Assembly: GCA_016218485.1 (NCBI GenBank)
Contig: JACRDY010000067.1
Coordinates: 1 to 12,486 of the forward strand
DNA: 12,486 nucleotides
Direction: 5' to 3'
Origin: Candidatus Falkowiibacteriota bacterium
GTDB taxonomy: Bacteria > Patescibacteriota > Patescibacteriia > JACRDY01
Part shown: in pieces, positions 1 through 6,097 of the stretch
How positions within the stretch are numbered: position 1 is the stretch's first letter
How the letters are laid out: each line of letters starts with the position of its first letter
The notes under the pieces: model-generated
What the model saw: only the letters and a program-made list of their open reading frames with translations
What the model was told of the DNA's origin: nothing
Database searches by the model: none
Position numbers and translations under genes: made by a program

Positions 1-39
1 AAGCTGTGTGACAACTGCTTTAAGCTTTTTGAAGATTAA
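1..39 (+). CDS. C-terminal end of an unidentified protein (partial)
   Basis: Reading from base 1 gives KLCDNCFKLFED and then a TAA stop at 37-39. The gene starts outside the window. The CxxC pair (CDNC) resembles half of a zinc-binding knuckle, but 12 residues cannot identify a family. Support for a real gene end is the intrinsic terminator 26 bases after the stop. A second open frame (from base 2) runs on through that terminator and is less likely. No function is proposed. Confidence 0.35.
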   Translation, partial: KLCDNCFKLFED

Positions 40-64
40 GAGCTTCATAGACTTAGACAGTTCT

Positions 65-91
65 AAAAAGACACCTGAGGGTGTCATTTTT
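65..91 (+). terminator. Intrinsic terminator, possibly bidirectional
   Basis: GACACC (70-75) pairs with GGTGTC (80-85) around a TGAG loop. An A-run lies before it and ATTTTT after it, so the hairpin could end transcripts from either side. It sits where expected for the gene ending at position 39. Confidence 0.55.
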
Positions 92-122
92 AGTATATCA
101 AGTTTTAGTTAATTGGGGGAGT

Positions 123-152
123 TTCGTAATTCACAGCTTCGTAATCCACAGC
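123..152. repeat. Two tandem 15-base units
   Basis: TTCGTAATTCACAGC (123-137) is followed directly by TTCGTAATCCACAGC (138-152), differing at one base. The TTCGTAAT word turns up again in the gaps upstream of der and near 12200 and 12245. Confidence 0.7.
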
Positions 153-181
153 TGTGAGAGCACGTCTCTCCCTCATACCTT

Positions 182-237
182 GCGGGGAGGACAGGAGGGG
201 GGGTGTTCGCACTGATCTCCCACCCCCTCTCGCCTCC
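182..237. repeat. GC-rich imperfect inverted repeat
   Basis: A purine-rich arm (about 185-205, with a run of seven G at 197-203) can pair imperfectly with the pyrimidine-rich arm 221-237. It is the first of three neighbouring GC-rich foldback structures in 180-320. No open frame with coding character crosses them. Confidence 0.5.
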
Positions 238-246
238 GTAAGCTTC

Positions 247-263
247 CCCCGCACAATGCGGGG
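247..263. repeat. Perfect 7-bp hairpin, copy 1
   Basis: CCCCGCA (247-253), loop CAA, TGCGGGG (257-263). The identical 17 bases recur at 288-304. Confidence 0.7.
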
Positions 264-279
264 TCAGCAACGGAGGTGT

Positions 280-320
280 CTCCCCCGCCCCGCACAATGC
301 GGGGTGCGGGGCAGGGGGAG
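280..320. repeat. Larger hairpin containing copy 2 of the 17-base palindrome
   Basis: The second copy of CCCCGCACAATGCGGGG lies at 288-304. Its left half can instead pair with a more distant arm: 280-294 matches 305-320 over 15 bp with a single bulged A at 313. Two mutually exclusive folds are therefore possible. The outer arms are five-base C and G runs. Confidence 0.65.
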
Positions 321-388
321 TTACGTTCTGCTCCCAAGCATCCGTCCGACTTATCTGTATTGAGCGGCAGTCATTTTTTCAAAGTATA

Positions 389-420
389 ATCAAAAACCCT
401 CCTTACGGAGGATTTTTGAT
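389..420. terminator. Terminator-like hairpin with A/T flanks
   Basis: Arms 389-402 and 407-420 pair at 13 of 14 positions around a TTAC loop (one C/A mismatch at 397/412). The core is CCTCC/GGAGG, flanked by an A-run on the left and a T-run on the right, so it could terminate from either direction. No adjacent gene explains it. Confidence 0.45.
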
Positions 421-600
421 TTGTATATAAAGTGCAGGTGTTTTCCACACCTTCTAGCCGGCTCAAGATCTCCTGGAATGATCCAGATGACCTTGACTTA
501 CCGGTTACTAACGAGGGTAGGAGGGGTTCCTCGAGTTTACCGCCGGCAAGAAGAGATGGAAAGTTTAGATTTTTTTAATCTTCTGTTTTGTATAATGAAC
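421..600. other. Unassigned stretch upstream of dprA, possibly a structured RNA
   Basis: There is no convincing gene here. It contains a hairpin AGGTGT/ACACCT (436-441 with 447-452), a CTGG/CCAG hairpin near 474-487, an ACGAGG/CCTCG pair around 512-536, and GCCGGC at both ends (about 457-462 and 541-546) that could close a larger structure. A T-run follows near 570-576. I do not recognise it as tmRNA, SRP RNA, RNase P, 6S or a tRNA. Confidence 0.25.
591..596 (+). promoter_or_regulatory. Perfect -10 hexamer upstream of dprA
   Basis: TATAAT lies about 95 bases before the dprA ATG. No good -35 box stands 16-18 bases upstream; that stretch is AT-rich. A second weak candidate is TTGTCA (639-644) with TATTTA 17 bases later. 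Which of them drives dprA cannot be decided from sequence. Confidence 0.3.
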
Positions 601-691
601 AGTAGGTTGACCTTACAGATTATCATATTAGTAAATTCTTGTCAATGGTAATCTATGAAATTATTTAAATTTAAATAAAAATATTTACTTT

Positions 692-1786
692 ATGGCAGTG
701 GATAATTTACCTTATTTTGTGGGTATTTCAGCTATCCCCGAAATCGGGGCTGTGCGTTTTAAGAAGATTGTGGATAATTTTGATCCGATCAGCGATTTTT
801 TTCGTTGCCGGGCAGCTGACCTCACGGCCATTGGCATACCCCAGAGCGCGGCGGAAAAGATTATTGCCAGTCGTGAGGCGTTAGACTTGGACCGGCTGTG
901 GCAGAATACACAGGAGCAGGGCGTTAAACTGTTAACGTATACTGACAGTGCGTATCCCGCGCTTTTGCTAGAGATTTATGACTATCCGCCGCTCCTGTAC
1001 TACCGCGGCGATCTGTCCTGTTTAGCGCGCTCAACCGTGGCGGTAGTGGGTACGCGCAAGATGAGCTACTACGGTCAAGAGATGACGCAGGCGCTGGTGA
1101 GCGGTCTCGTCAGTAGCGGCATCACTATTGTTTCCGGTCTGGCGCGCGGTATTGACAGCGTTGCTCACCACGCCACGCTGCAAGAGCAGGGGCTGACCGC
1201 GGCGGTGCTGGGGACTGGGCTGGACTGGCGTTCATTCTATCCACGGGAGAATGTTCCGCTGGCTGAGCGGATGATCGCGCAGGGAGGCCTCTTGCTTAGT
1301 GAATTTCCCTGTGGTATGCCGGGCAACAAAGAGAATTTTCCCCGGCGCAATCGTTTGATTTCCGGCTTGAGTCTGGGTACCGTCGTCGTGGAAGCGGGCG
1401 TTCAGAGCGGCGCGCTGATTACGGCGCGGTTAGCCTTGGACCAGAACCGGGAAGTCTTCGCCGTGCCGGGCAATATTCACACGCCGGTGTCTGCCGGGCC
1501 GCACCAGCTCCTCAAAGCCGGGGCGCATCTGGTCACGCAAGCCAGTGACATTCTAGAAGTGTTGGATTTAACCTCCAGTATCAAACATGCTACAATTGCC
1601 CAAGTCGTGGCTGACAATCCGGCCGAAGCGGCAGTTCTCGCGCTGCTGTCCAAAGAGCCTCGGGCGATTGATGAAGTGATGCGCGTCAGCGGTTTAGCCG
1701 GATCGCGTGTCAGCGCCACGTTGACGATCTTGGAAGTCGCCGGCAAAGTCCGCGATGTCGGCGGCAAAAATTATATTCTCGCGTAA
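692..1786 (+). CDS. dprA: DNA processing protein DprA (Smf)
   Basis: DprA binds single-stranded DNA taken up during natural transformation, protects it and helps load RecA; it acts in the cytoplasm. The 364 residues show the family layout. An N-terminal helical HhH/SAM-like region (about 1-70) leads into the Rossmann-like DprA core with VGTRK (119-123), SGLARGID (148-155), FPRRNRLISGLS (216-227), VVVEA (231-235) and SGALITARLA (239-248). A C-terminal winged-helix region (about 310-364) resembles the DprA_WH domain. Length is normal and nothing is truncated. The start ATG has no Shine-Dalgarno sequence. The stop is followed after zero bases by the 178-base inverted repeat. Competence genes are widespread in Patescibacteria, which fits the proposed host. 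Identification is firm; the lineage is inferred. Confidence 0.97.
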   Translation: MAVDNLPYFVGISAIPEIGAVRFKKIVDNFDPISDFFRCRAADLTAIGIPQSAAEKIIASREALDLDRLWQNTQEQGVKLLTYTDSAYPALLLEIYDYPPLLYYRGDLSCLARSTVAVVGTRKMSYYGQEMTQALVSGLVSSGITIVSGLARGIDSVAHHATLQEQGLTAAVLGTGLDWRSFYPRENVPLAERMIAQGGLLLSEFPCGMPGNKENFPRRNRLISGLSLGTVVVEAGVQSGALITARLALDQNREVFAVPGNIHTPVSAGPHQLLKAGAHLVTQASDILEVLDLTSSIKHATIAQVVADNPAEAAVLALLSKEPRAIDEVMRVSGLAGSRVSATLTILEVAGKVRDVGGKNYILA

Positions 1787-1964
1787 TGAGATGTTTACAA
1801 AACTCTTTTTGCTGCGACTGGTCCTTTTCGTCCGAGGCTTCGTCAAACTGGCGTGAAATGATTTTCACCGTAATGATATTACACCTCAAATCATTTCACT
1901 GGTTTTCCTCGCCTCGGACGAAAAGTCCTGCGTCTCGCTTAAAAAGAGTTTTGTAAACATCTCA
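1787..1964. repeat. 178-base long inverted repeat between dprA and capA
   Basis: The two arms (1787-1864 and 1888-1964) pair through three perfect blocks: 24 bp at the ends (1787-1810 with 1941-1964), 15 bp in the middle (CTTTTCGTCCGAGGC with its complement) and 11 bp near the centre (TGAAATGATTT). Between the blocks the arms have diverged. The apex holds its own small hairpin, GTAAT/ATTAC. It begins on the base after the dprA TAA and ends four bases before the capA ATG, so it fills the whole gap. It could be a strong terminator, a MITE-like element, or both. I see no clear target-site duplication. Confidence 0.85.
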
Positions 1965-1968
1965 ATCT

Positions 1969-3069
1969 ATGCAGAGCCGATTCATGGCCATGGTATTTCT
2001 CATCCTCTGGAGCGTGCCATTGCTGGCCGCCGCCGTTTTCGTTAGTATGGTTTTGTATGGTATGCCATTGTTGGTTGGCCTGGGCGCTCAATCCACGGCA
2101 GCGTTTCGTGACACGCTCGGGGTAGTGAGCGCTCTGCCCAACTCTCCCGTGACCATGATCGCGGTCGGCGACATTATGCTCTCGCGCCATGTCGGCACCA
2201 CCATGGCCGAGGCGGCTGATTATACGTTGCCGTTCAGTAAAACGGCGGACTGGCTGGCTAGCGCTGACATGACCGTGGGCAACTTGGAGTCGCCGTTTTT
2301 TGACCGTGGGTCGCGCTTCAATGAGGGCATGGTGTTTAAGGCGGAGCCGGAGGCAGTCGCCGGACTTGCCCGCGCCGGTTTTGACGTGCTGACGCTTGCT
2401 AATAATCATATATTGAATCAGGGCACGGCCGGACTAGAGTATACCCTCCGGTATTTAGCCGAGAATCATATTGCCACCGTGGGTGGCGGCATAGACTTCA
2501 CTGCGGCGCACCGGCCGGTGGTGGTGACGGTTCAGGACACCCGCGTGGCTTTCCTCGGCTACAGTTACACTCCGTTTCACGATAGTCCGGGCCAGACTGA
2601 CGTGGTTGCGGGTATGGACTTGGAACAAGCTCGTCAAGACATTACTGCTGCCCGGCAGCAGGCTGATATTGTGGTGGCGCTGGTGCACGCCGGGACTGAA
2701 TACACCACGGAGCCGACGAGCGCGCAGCAGGAGTTTGACCGCGGTCTGGTGGACGCTGGCGCTGACTTGGTCATTGGCCATCACCCGCATTGGCCGCAGA
2801 TTATAGAAGAGTACCAGGGCAAGTGGATTTTCTATTCTCTGGGTAATTTCGTCTTTGATCAAGAGTGGAGTCAAGAAACCAAAGAGGGCTTGGCGCTGGA
2901 AGTGATGTGGCAAAACAAACAGCTGCAGCGTCTGCGCCTTATCCCCGTTATTATTGAAAATTACTCCACGCCGCGTCTGGCTGATGAGGTGGAAGCAGAG
3001 CGCGTGCTGGGCCGGATTGGCCTTACCAATCCTGTGATTTTTTCTAGCGCTGATTTGACAGATCAATAA
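1969..3069 (+). CDS. capA: CapA family protein (membrane-anchored metallophosphatase-like)
   Basis: This 366-residue protein belongs to the CapA/PgsA family (PF09587), whose fold is related to calcineurin-like phosphoesterases. In Bacillus, CapA takes part in poly-gamma-glutamate capsule export; in most bacteria the substrate is unknown. A hydrophobic segment at residues 7-38 should act as a signal anchor, placing the catalytic domain outside the membrane. Family motifs appear in order: VGDIM (66-70), GNLESP (104-109), LANNH (143-147), VHAGTEY (239-245), GHHPH (270-274) and LGNFVFDQ (291-298). These supply the Asp, Asn and His ligands expected for a metal centre. An alternative start is Met6 at 1984; neither start has a ribosome binding site. 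The gene sits between dprA and topA, which are often direct neighbours elsewhere. Confidence 0.92.
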   Translation: MQSRFMAMVFLILWSVPLLAAAVFVSMVLYGMPLLVGLGAQSTAAFRDTLGVVSALPNSPVTMIAVGDIMLSRHVGTTMAEAADYTLPFSKTADWLASADMTVGNLESPFFDRGSRFNEGMVFKAEPEAVAGLARAGFDVLTLANNHILNQGTAGLEYTLRYLAENHIATVGGGIDFTAAHRPVVVTVQDTRVAFLGYSYTPFHDSPGQTDVVAGMDLEQARQDITAARQQADIVVALVHAGTEYTTEPTSAQQEFDRGLVDAGADLVIGHHPHWPQIIEEYQGKWIFYSLGNFVFDQEWSQETKEGLALEVMWQNKQLQRLRLIPVIIENYSTPRLADEVEAERVLGRIGLTNPVIFSSADLTDQ

Positions 3070-3094
3070 CGGTGTTGTAATAATAGTGTTCGTA

Positions 3095-3114
3095 TAGCTA
3101 TTTGCTAATAGCTA
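3095..3114. repeat. Perfect 8-bp hairpin between capA and topA
   Basis: TAGCTATT (3095-3102), loop TGCT, AATAGCTA (3107-3114), followed by one more TAGCTAATAG-like word. It lacks a T-run on either side, so termination is not obvious. It falls in the 77-base gap that precedes the topA start. Confidence 0.6.
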
Positions 3115-3146
3115 ATAGCCGTACAGAACACGCTACACAATTTTCT

Positions 3147-5426
3147 ATGAAACTCGTTATCGTTGAGTCGCCAACCAAAGCCAAGACTATCAGCCGCTTC
3201 CTCGGCACTGATTTTAAAGTTGATTCGTCATTTGGTCATGTCCGAGACCTGCCCAAGAGCAAGCTCGGCGTTGACGTGGAAAAAGATTTCACGCCGCAGT
3301 ATGTCGTGCCCAAAGACAAACTAAAACACTTGAATGAACTGAAGAAAGCAGCGGTCAAGGCGGAGACCGTCTACTACGCCACTGACGAAGACCGCGAGGG
3401 TGAAGCCATTGCCTGGCATTTGGCCGATTATTTTGGGCTGGAGGCTGACAAAGAAAAGCGGATTGCCTTCCATGAAATTACCAAAGAAGCGGTGGAGGAG
3501 GCCCTGGCGCACCCCCGTCACATTGACATGAATCTCGTGGACGCGCAGCAAGCCCGCCGGGTGGTGGATCGGCTGGTGGGGTACAAGCTGTCGCCGTTTC
3601 TGTGGAAGAAGGTGGCGCGCGGTCTATCAGCCGGACGCGTTCAGTCCGTGGCGGTGCGCCTGATCGTGGAGCGCGAGCGGGAAATCGCGGCGTTCAAAAC
3701 CGACGAATATTGGTCACTCGAGGCCGAGTTTAAAGCCGCGGCCGGTTCTTTTGCCGCTAAGCTGTATAAAGTCGGCGGCAAGGTATTGGACAAGCTAGGG
3801 ATCCAGACACAGGCTGAGGCTGACGCGCTTCTGCAGACGCTCTCTGGCGCGGCCTACAAGGTGGCCAGCGTTGAAAAAAAGGAAGTGCAGAAGAATCCCC
3901 TGCCGCCGTTTAGCACCTCAACCCTGCAGCAGGAGGCTAACCGCCGGCTGGGCTTTTCGGCCAAGCAGACCATGATGATCGCGCAGCAGCTCTACGAGGG
4001 TCTGTTGCTCGGCTCTGGCGGGCAGGTGGGTTTGATTACCTACATGCGTACTGATTCGCTGAATTTATCAGAAAAGTTTTTAGCTGAAGCCGCCGGTTTC
4101 ATCAAGTCGCAGTTTGGAGCAGAGTTCGCGTTATCCGGCGCGCGCCGGTTCAAGACCAAGAGCAAGGGCGCGCAGGAAGCGCATGAAGCAGTTCGTCCGA
4201 CTGAGGCGGCTCGTCAGCCAGAATCGATCAAGGCCTTTGTTACCCCCCAGCAGTATCGGCTGTATGACCTGATCTGGCGCCGGGCGCTGGCCAGCCAAAT
4301 GGCCCCGGCAGTGATGGACGCGAGTACGGTTGACGTTGGTAATGACAAGAACGATTTTATATTCCGCGCCACCGGCCAGGTGGTCAAGTTTGCCGGTTTT
4401 CTCAAAGTGTATTTTGCCAACGGCAAAGAGGTGCTTCTGCCCGATGTTCGGCCTGACGAGTCGTTGGCGCTGACAAAATTGGCTCCGCTGCAACACTTTA
4501 CCCAGCCGCCGGCGCGCTACAATGACGCCACGCTCGTCAAAGCCCTGGAAGAGCGAGGGATCGGCCGGCCGTCAACGTATGCTCCGACCATTGCCACGAT
4601 TATTGACCGTGGCTATGTCGCGCGCGTCGAGAAGCGGCTGCAGCCCAATGACATCGCCATGCTGGTCAATGACCTTTTAGTAGAGCATTTTCCGCAGATT
4701 GTGGACTATGACTTTACCGCCAAGATGGAGGGCGACCTGGACAGCGTGGCCGAGGGCACGCAAGCGTGGCGGCCGCTGGTGGCGGATTTCTACGGACCGT
4801 TTGATGAGAATTTGCAAAAAAAGACGGAAGAACTGTCGCGCCAGGATATCGCGGAAATGAAACAGCTCGGGGAAGACCCGCAGACGCACCAGCCGATTTT
4901 CGTCCGATTGGGCCGGTTCGGTCCGTTCGTCCAGCGGGGAGGAGCCGAAGACGCCGAGAAGCCGACGTTTGCGGCCATCCCGCGCGGCCGCGACATGGGC
5001 TCAATAACGCTCGATGACGCGCTGCAGTATTTGTCGCTGCCCAAAATACTCGGGACTGATGCGGACGGCCAAGACATTGAGGTCAGCATCGGCCGGTTCG
5101 GTCCGTACGTCAAAGTCGGTACGACGTATTATAATTTTAAAGAAGAGAACCCGTATACCCTGACGCTGGACCAGGCTCGGAAGATTATTGTGCTGTCGCA
5201 GGAGACCAAGAAGAAAGCGGAGATCAAAGTGTTCGCGGATGCGGGGATCACGGTCAAAGTCGGCCGGTTCGGTCCGTATATTACCAATGGCACGACCAAC
5301 GCCCGGGTGCCCAAAGACACTGAACCGGAAACCCTGACGCTCGAGCAGTGCCAGGCCGCGCTGGCAGAGGCGAGAAATAAGCCAAAACGGTTTACTCGCC
5401 GGCGTAAGAAATCAACAACTTCATAA
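3147..5426 (+). CDS. topA: DNA topoisomerase I (type IA)
   Basis: TopA relaxes negative supercoils by cutting one DNA strand through a 5'-phosphotyrosine. From the ATG at 3147 the protein is 759 residues and opens with the classic MKLVIVESPTKAKTI. The TOPRIM acidic motif TDEDREGE is at 79-86 (D80, D82, E84). RVVDRLVGYKLSP (138-150) and SAGRVQSVAVR (161-171) follow. The catalytic tyrosine is Y299 in ITYMRTDS (297-304), and ERGIGRPSTY is at 469-478. The C-terminus has three GRFGP-type repeats (589-593, 649-653, 706-710), matching Toprim_C_rpt, and a basic tail. There is one cysteine in the whole protein, so the four-cysteine zinc ribbons of many TopA proteins are absent. An in-frame TTG at 3102 would add 15 residues not seen in the family. 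No Shine-Dalgarno sequence precedes the ATG. Confidence 0.97.
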   Translation: MKLVIVESPTKAKTISRFLGTDFKVDSSFGHVRDLPKSKLGVDVEKDFTPQYVVPKDKLKHLNELKKAAVKAETVYYATDEDREGEAIAWHLADYFGLEADKEKRIAFHEITKEAVEEALAHPRHIDMNLVDAQQARRVVDRLVGYKLSPFLWKKVARGLSAGRVQSVAVRLIVEREREIAAFKTDEYWSLEAEFKAAAGSFAAKLYKVGGKVLDKLGIQTQAEADALLQTLSGAAYKVASVEKKEVQKNPLPPFSTSTLQQEANRRLGFSAKQTMMIAQQLYEGLLLGSGGQVGLITYMRTDSLNLSEKFLAEAAGFIKSQFGAEFALSGARRFKTKSKGAQEAHEAVRPTEAARQPESIKAFVTPQQYRLYDLIWRRALASQMAPAVMDASTVDVGNDKNDFIFRATGQVVKFAGFLKVYFANGKEVLLPDVRPDESLALTKLAPLQHFTQPPARYNDATLVKALEERGIGRPSTYAPTIATIIDRGYVARVEKRLQPNDIAMLVNDLLVEHFPQIVDYDFTAKMEGDLDSVAEGTQAWRPLVADFYGPFDENLQKKTEELSRQDIAEMKQLGEDPQTHQPIFVRLGRFGPFVQRGGAEDAEKPTFAAIPRGRDMGSITLDDALQYLSLPKILGTDADGQDIEVSIGRFGPYVKVGTTYYNFKEENPYTLTLDQARKIIVLSQETKKKAEIKVFADAGITVKVGRFGPYITNGTTNARVPKDTEPETLTLEQCQAALAEARNKPKRFTRRRKKSTTS
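4911..5277 (+). repeat. Identical 16-base word in three protein repeats of topA
   Basis: GGCCGGTTCGGTCCGT occurs at 4911-4926, 5091-5106 and 5262-5277, each time encoding the RFGP core of a C-terminal repeat with the same codons. The flanking sequence of the three repeats has diverged. Confidence 0.85.
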
Positions 5427-5492
5427 AACATTAAAACACCAGAACATTAAAACAAGTTGTTTGTTTTAATGTTCTGGTGTTTTAATGTTTTA
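5424..5492. repeat. Perfect 32-bp hairpin starting on the topA stop codon
   Basis: Arms 5424-5455 and 5461-5492 are exact reverse complements around a 5-base loop (GTTGT). Each arm carries the word AACATTAAAACA twice in approximate form, separated by CCAG. The first base of the left arm is the T of the topA TAA. An AT-rich stretch follows. As RNA it would form a very stable 3' end structure; whether it terminates transcription is uncertain because there is no strict T-run after it. Confidence 0.9.
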
Positions 5493-5508
5493 ATATTTTA
5501 AAGCTCAA

Positions 5509-5537
5509 TTTACAATTACTATCAATTCTCTTATACT
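5509..5537 (+). promoter_or_regulatory. Sigma70-type promoter of small RNA A
   Basis: The -35 box TTTACA (5509-5514) and -10 box TATACT (5532-5537) are separated by exactly 17 bases, and each matches consensus at five of six positions. The predicted start is about 5544, the first base of the following stem. Confidence 0.6.
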
Positions 5538-5543
5538 AGGGAT

Positions 5544-5614
5544 GCGGGCCTCATGTCGATACCCTCATATTACTAACAAGTTTAGGGGTTTAATCGCGTG
5601 AGCCCGCTTTTTTT
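5544..5614 (+). ncRNA. Candidate small RNA A
   Basis: A transcript from the promoter at 5509-5537 would be about 71 bases and end in seven T (5608-5614). Its 5' end GCGGGC (5544-5549) pairs with GCCCGC (5602-5607), and TCA (5551-5553) pairs with TGA (5599-5601) after a bulged C. The two ends therefore close the molecule like a panhandle. The interior holds CCCTCATATTACT (5562-5574), which also occurs at 5743-5755 inside a minus-strand unit. No coding frame is apparent. The shape is compatible with an attenuator or riboswitch-like leader, but no gene follows closely and I do not recognise a known class. Confidence 0.45.
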
Positions 5615-5616
5615 AA

Positions 5617-5687
5617 GACACAGATTACGCAGATAGCACAGATAGCACAGATCTGTGCTATCTGTGTAATCTGTGCCATCTGTGTTT
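5617..5687. repeat. ACAGAT-word palindrome, copy 1
   Basis: The element is built from repeats of (T)AGCACAGAT and related words facing their own complement. Bases 5637-5666 form a perfect 30-bp palindrome with GATC at its centre; the outer arms pair with a few mismatches. It starts two bases after the T-run of small RNA A. The opening AAGACACAGATTAC recurs at 9016, at the related element after the second rel gene. Confidence 0.85.
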
Positions 5688-5689
5688 AA

Positions 5690-5755
5690 ACAGAAAACTC
5701 CTCGGAAAAACCAGAGGAGCTGTCTGCGTTTGGGGCATTGTGCCCTCATATTACT
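5690..5755 (-). ncRNA. Candidate small RNA B or very short leader mRNA
   Basis: Transcribed leftward from the promoter at 5762-5789, this RNA would start near 5755 with AGTAATATGAGGGC and end after the terminator at 5694-5719, about 66 bases. Its first 13 bases are the exact complement of an internal segment of small RNA A. An ATG lies six bases from the predicted start and opens MRAQCPKRRQLLWFFRGVF, whose LLWFFRG codons form the terminator stem. The frame stays open past the terminator, so translation is doubtful. No gene lies downstream in this direction; topA is antisense. Confidence 0.4.
5694..5719 (-). terminator. Intrinsic terminator of small RNA B
   Basis: On the minus strand CTCCTC pairs with GAGGAG (plus-strand bases 5714-5719 with 5698-5703), with two more GG/CC pairs inside around a five-base loop. 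TTTT follows, then CTGTTT. Confidence 0.55.
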
Positions 5756-5761
5756 GAAGGT

Positions 5762-5789
5762 ATGATAGCAGATTTGGGGAATTTGTCAA
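5762..5789 (-). promoter_or_regulatory. Minus-strand promoter of small RNA B
   Basis: Read on the minus strand: a perfect -35 TTGACA (5789-5784), a 16-base spacer, and a -10 box TATCAT (5767-5762) preceded by TGC, which gives the extended -10 pattern TGnTATnAT. This is the best promoter match in the window. The predicted start is about 5755. Confidence 0.6.
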
Positions 5790-5862
5790 TAGTTGTATTG
5801 CAACATTCGTTACCGTCATTCCTACGGATTACTTGTTTCCATCAATTGGTGAATGATTAAAG

Positions 5863-5985
5863 AGAAATTGGAAATCAGAAATCAGAAATTAAAGACACGG
5901 CCTTTGGTCGTTAACCAGGGTTTTAAAACCCTGGTTAACGAAGACGTTGCTTTAGGCAATTTCCAATTTCTAATTTCCAATTTCT
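5863..5985. repeat. 123-base inverted repeat with a perfect 32-bp palindromic core
   Basis: The outer arms contain AGAAATTGGAAAT-type words on the left and their complement AATTTCCAATTTCT on the right. The centre, 5909-5940, is an exact 32-bp palindrome with no loop (CGTTAACCAGGGTTTT and its complement). Between core and ends the arms differ. A T-run (5988-5993) follows, so it might also terminate rightward transcription. Confidence 0.85.
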
Positions 5986-6056
5986 GCTTTTTTATCCTAC
6001 CAACCGTGGCATATCTTCAATAATGATAGGTTTCTTTAATCGTTGGTAATCATCAG

Positions 6057-6085
6057 TTGCTTTTTCCACCCTTTTCTTTTATATT
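6057..6085 (+). promoter_or_regulatory. Promoter of the rel operon
   Basis: TTGCTT (6057-6062), a 17-base spacer, then TATATT (6080-6085, five of six consensus positions). The start site would be near 6092, leaving a leader of about six bases before the ATG at 6098 and no room for a Shine-Dalgarno sequence. Confidence 0.5.
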
Positions 6086-6097
6086 GACAATGAGTCT

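Noticed and set aside
460..550. tRNA or tRNA-like fold
   Set aside because: There is no acceptable acceptor stem, T-loop GTTCRA or anticodon arm in the right spacing.
421..651. 76-residue open frame before dprA
   Set aside because: Composition is not protein-like, it crosses hairpins and the -10 box, and no domain is recognisable.
1787..1964. Insertion sequence
   Set aside because: There is no transposase frame and no clear target-site duplication; at most a non-autonomous element.
2455..3066. Long antisense frames inside capA, rel, der and LCP genes (for example 2455-3066, 6281-6949, 8215-8784, 11331-11969)
   Set aside because: They mirror strongly supported genes on the other strand and show no family motifs.
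3102..3146. Upstream TTG start that would lengthen TopA by 15 residues
   Set aside because: The added residues do not match the family, overlap a hairpin, and the ATG at 3147 gives the standard MKLVIVESPTKAKTI opening.
5544..5614. Known riboswitch (preQ1, fluoride, SAM, purine and others)
   Set aside because: None of the conserved core sequences of these classes is present and no gene follows within 480 bases.
5617..5687. CRISPR-like array from repeated ACAGAT words
   Set aside because: Units are only 7-10 bases, face each other as a palindrome, and have no spacers.
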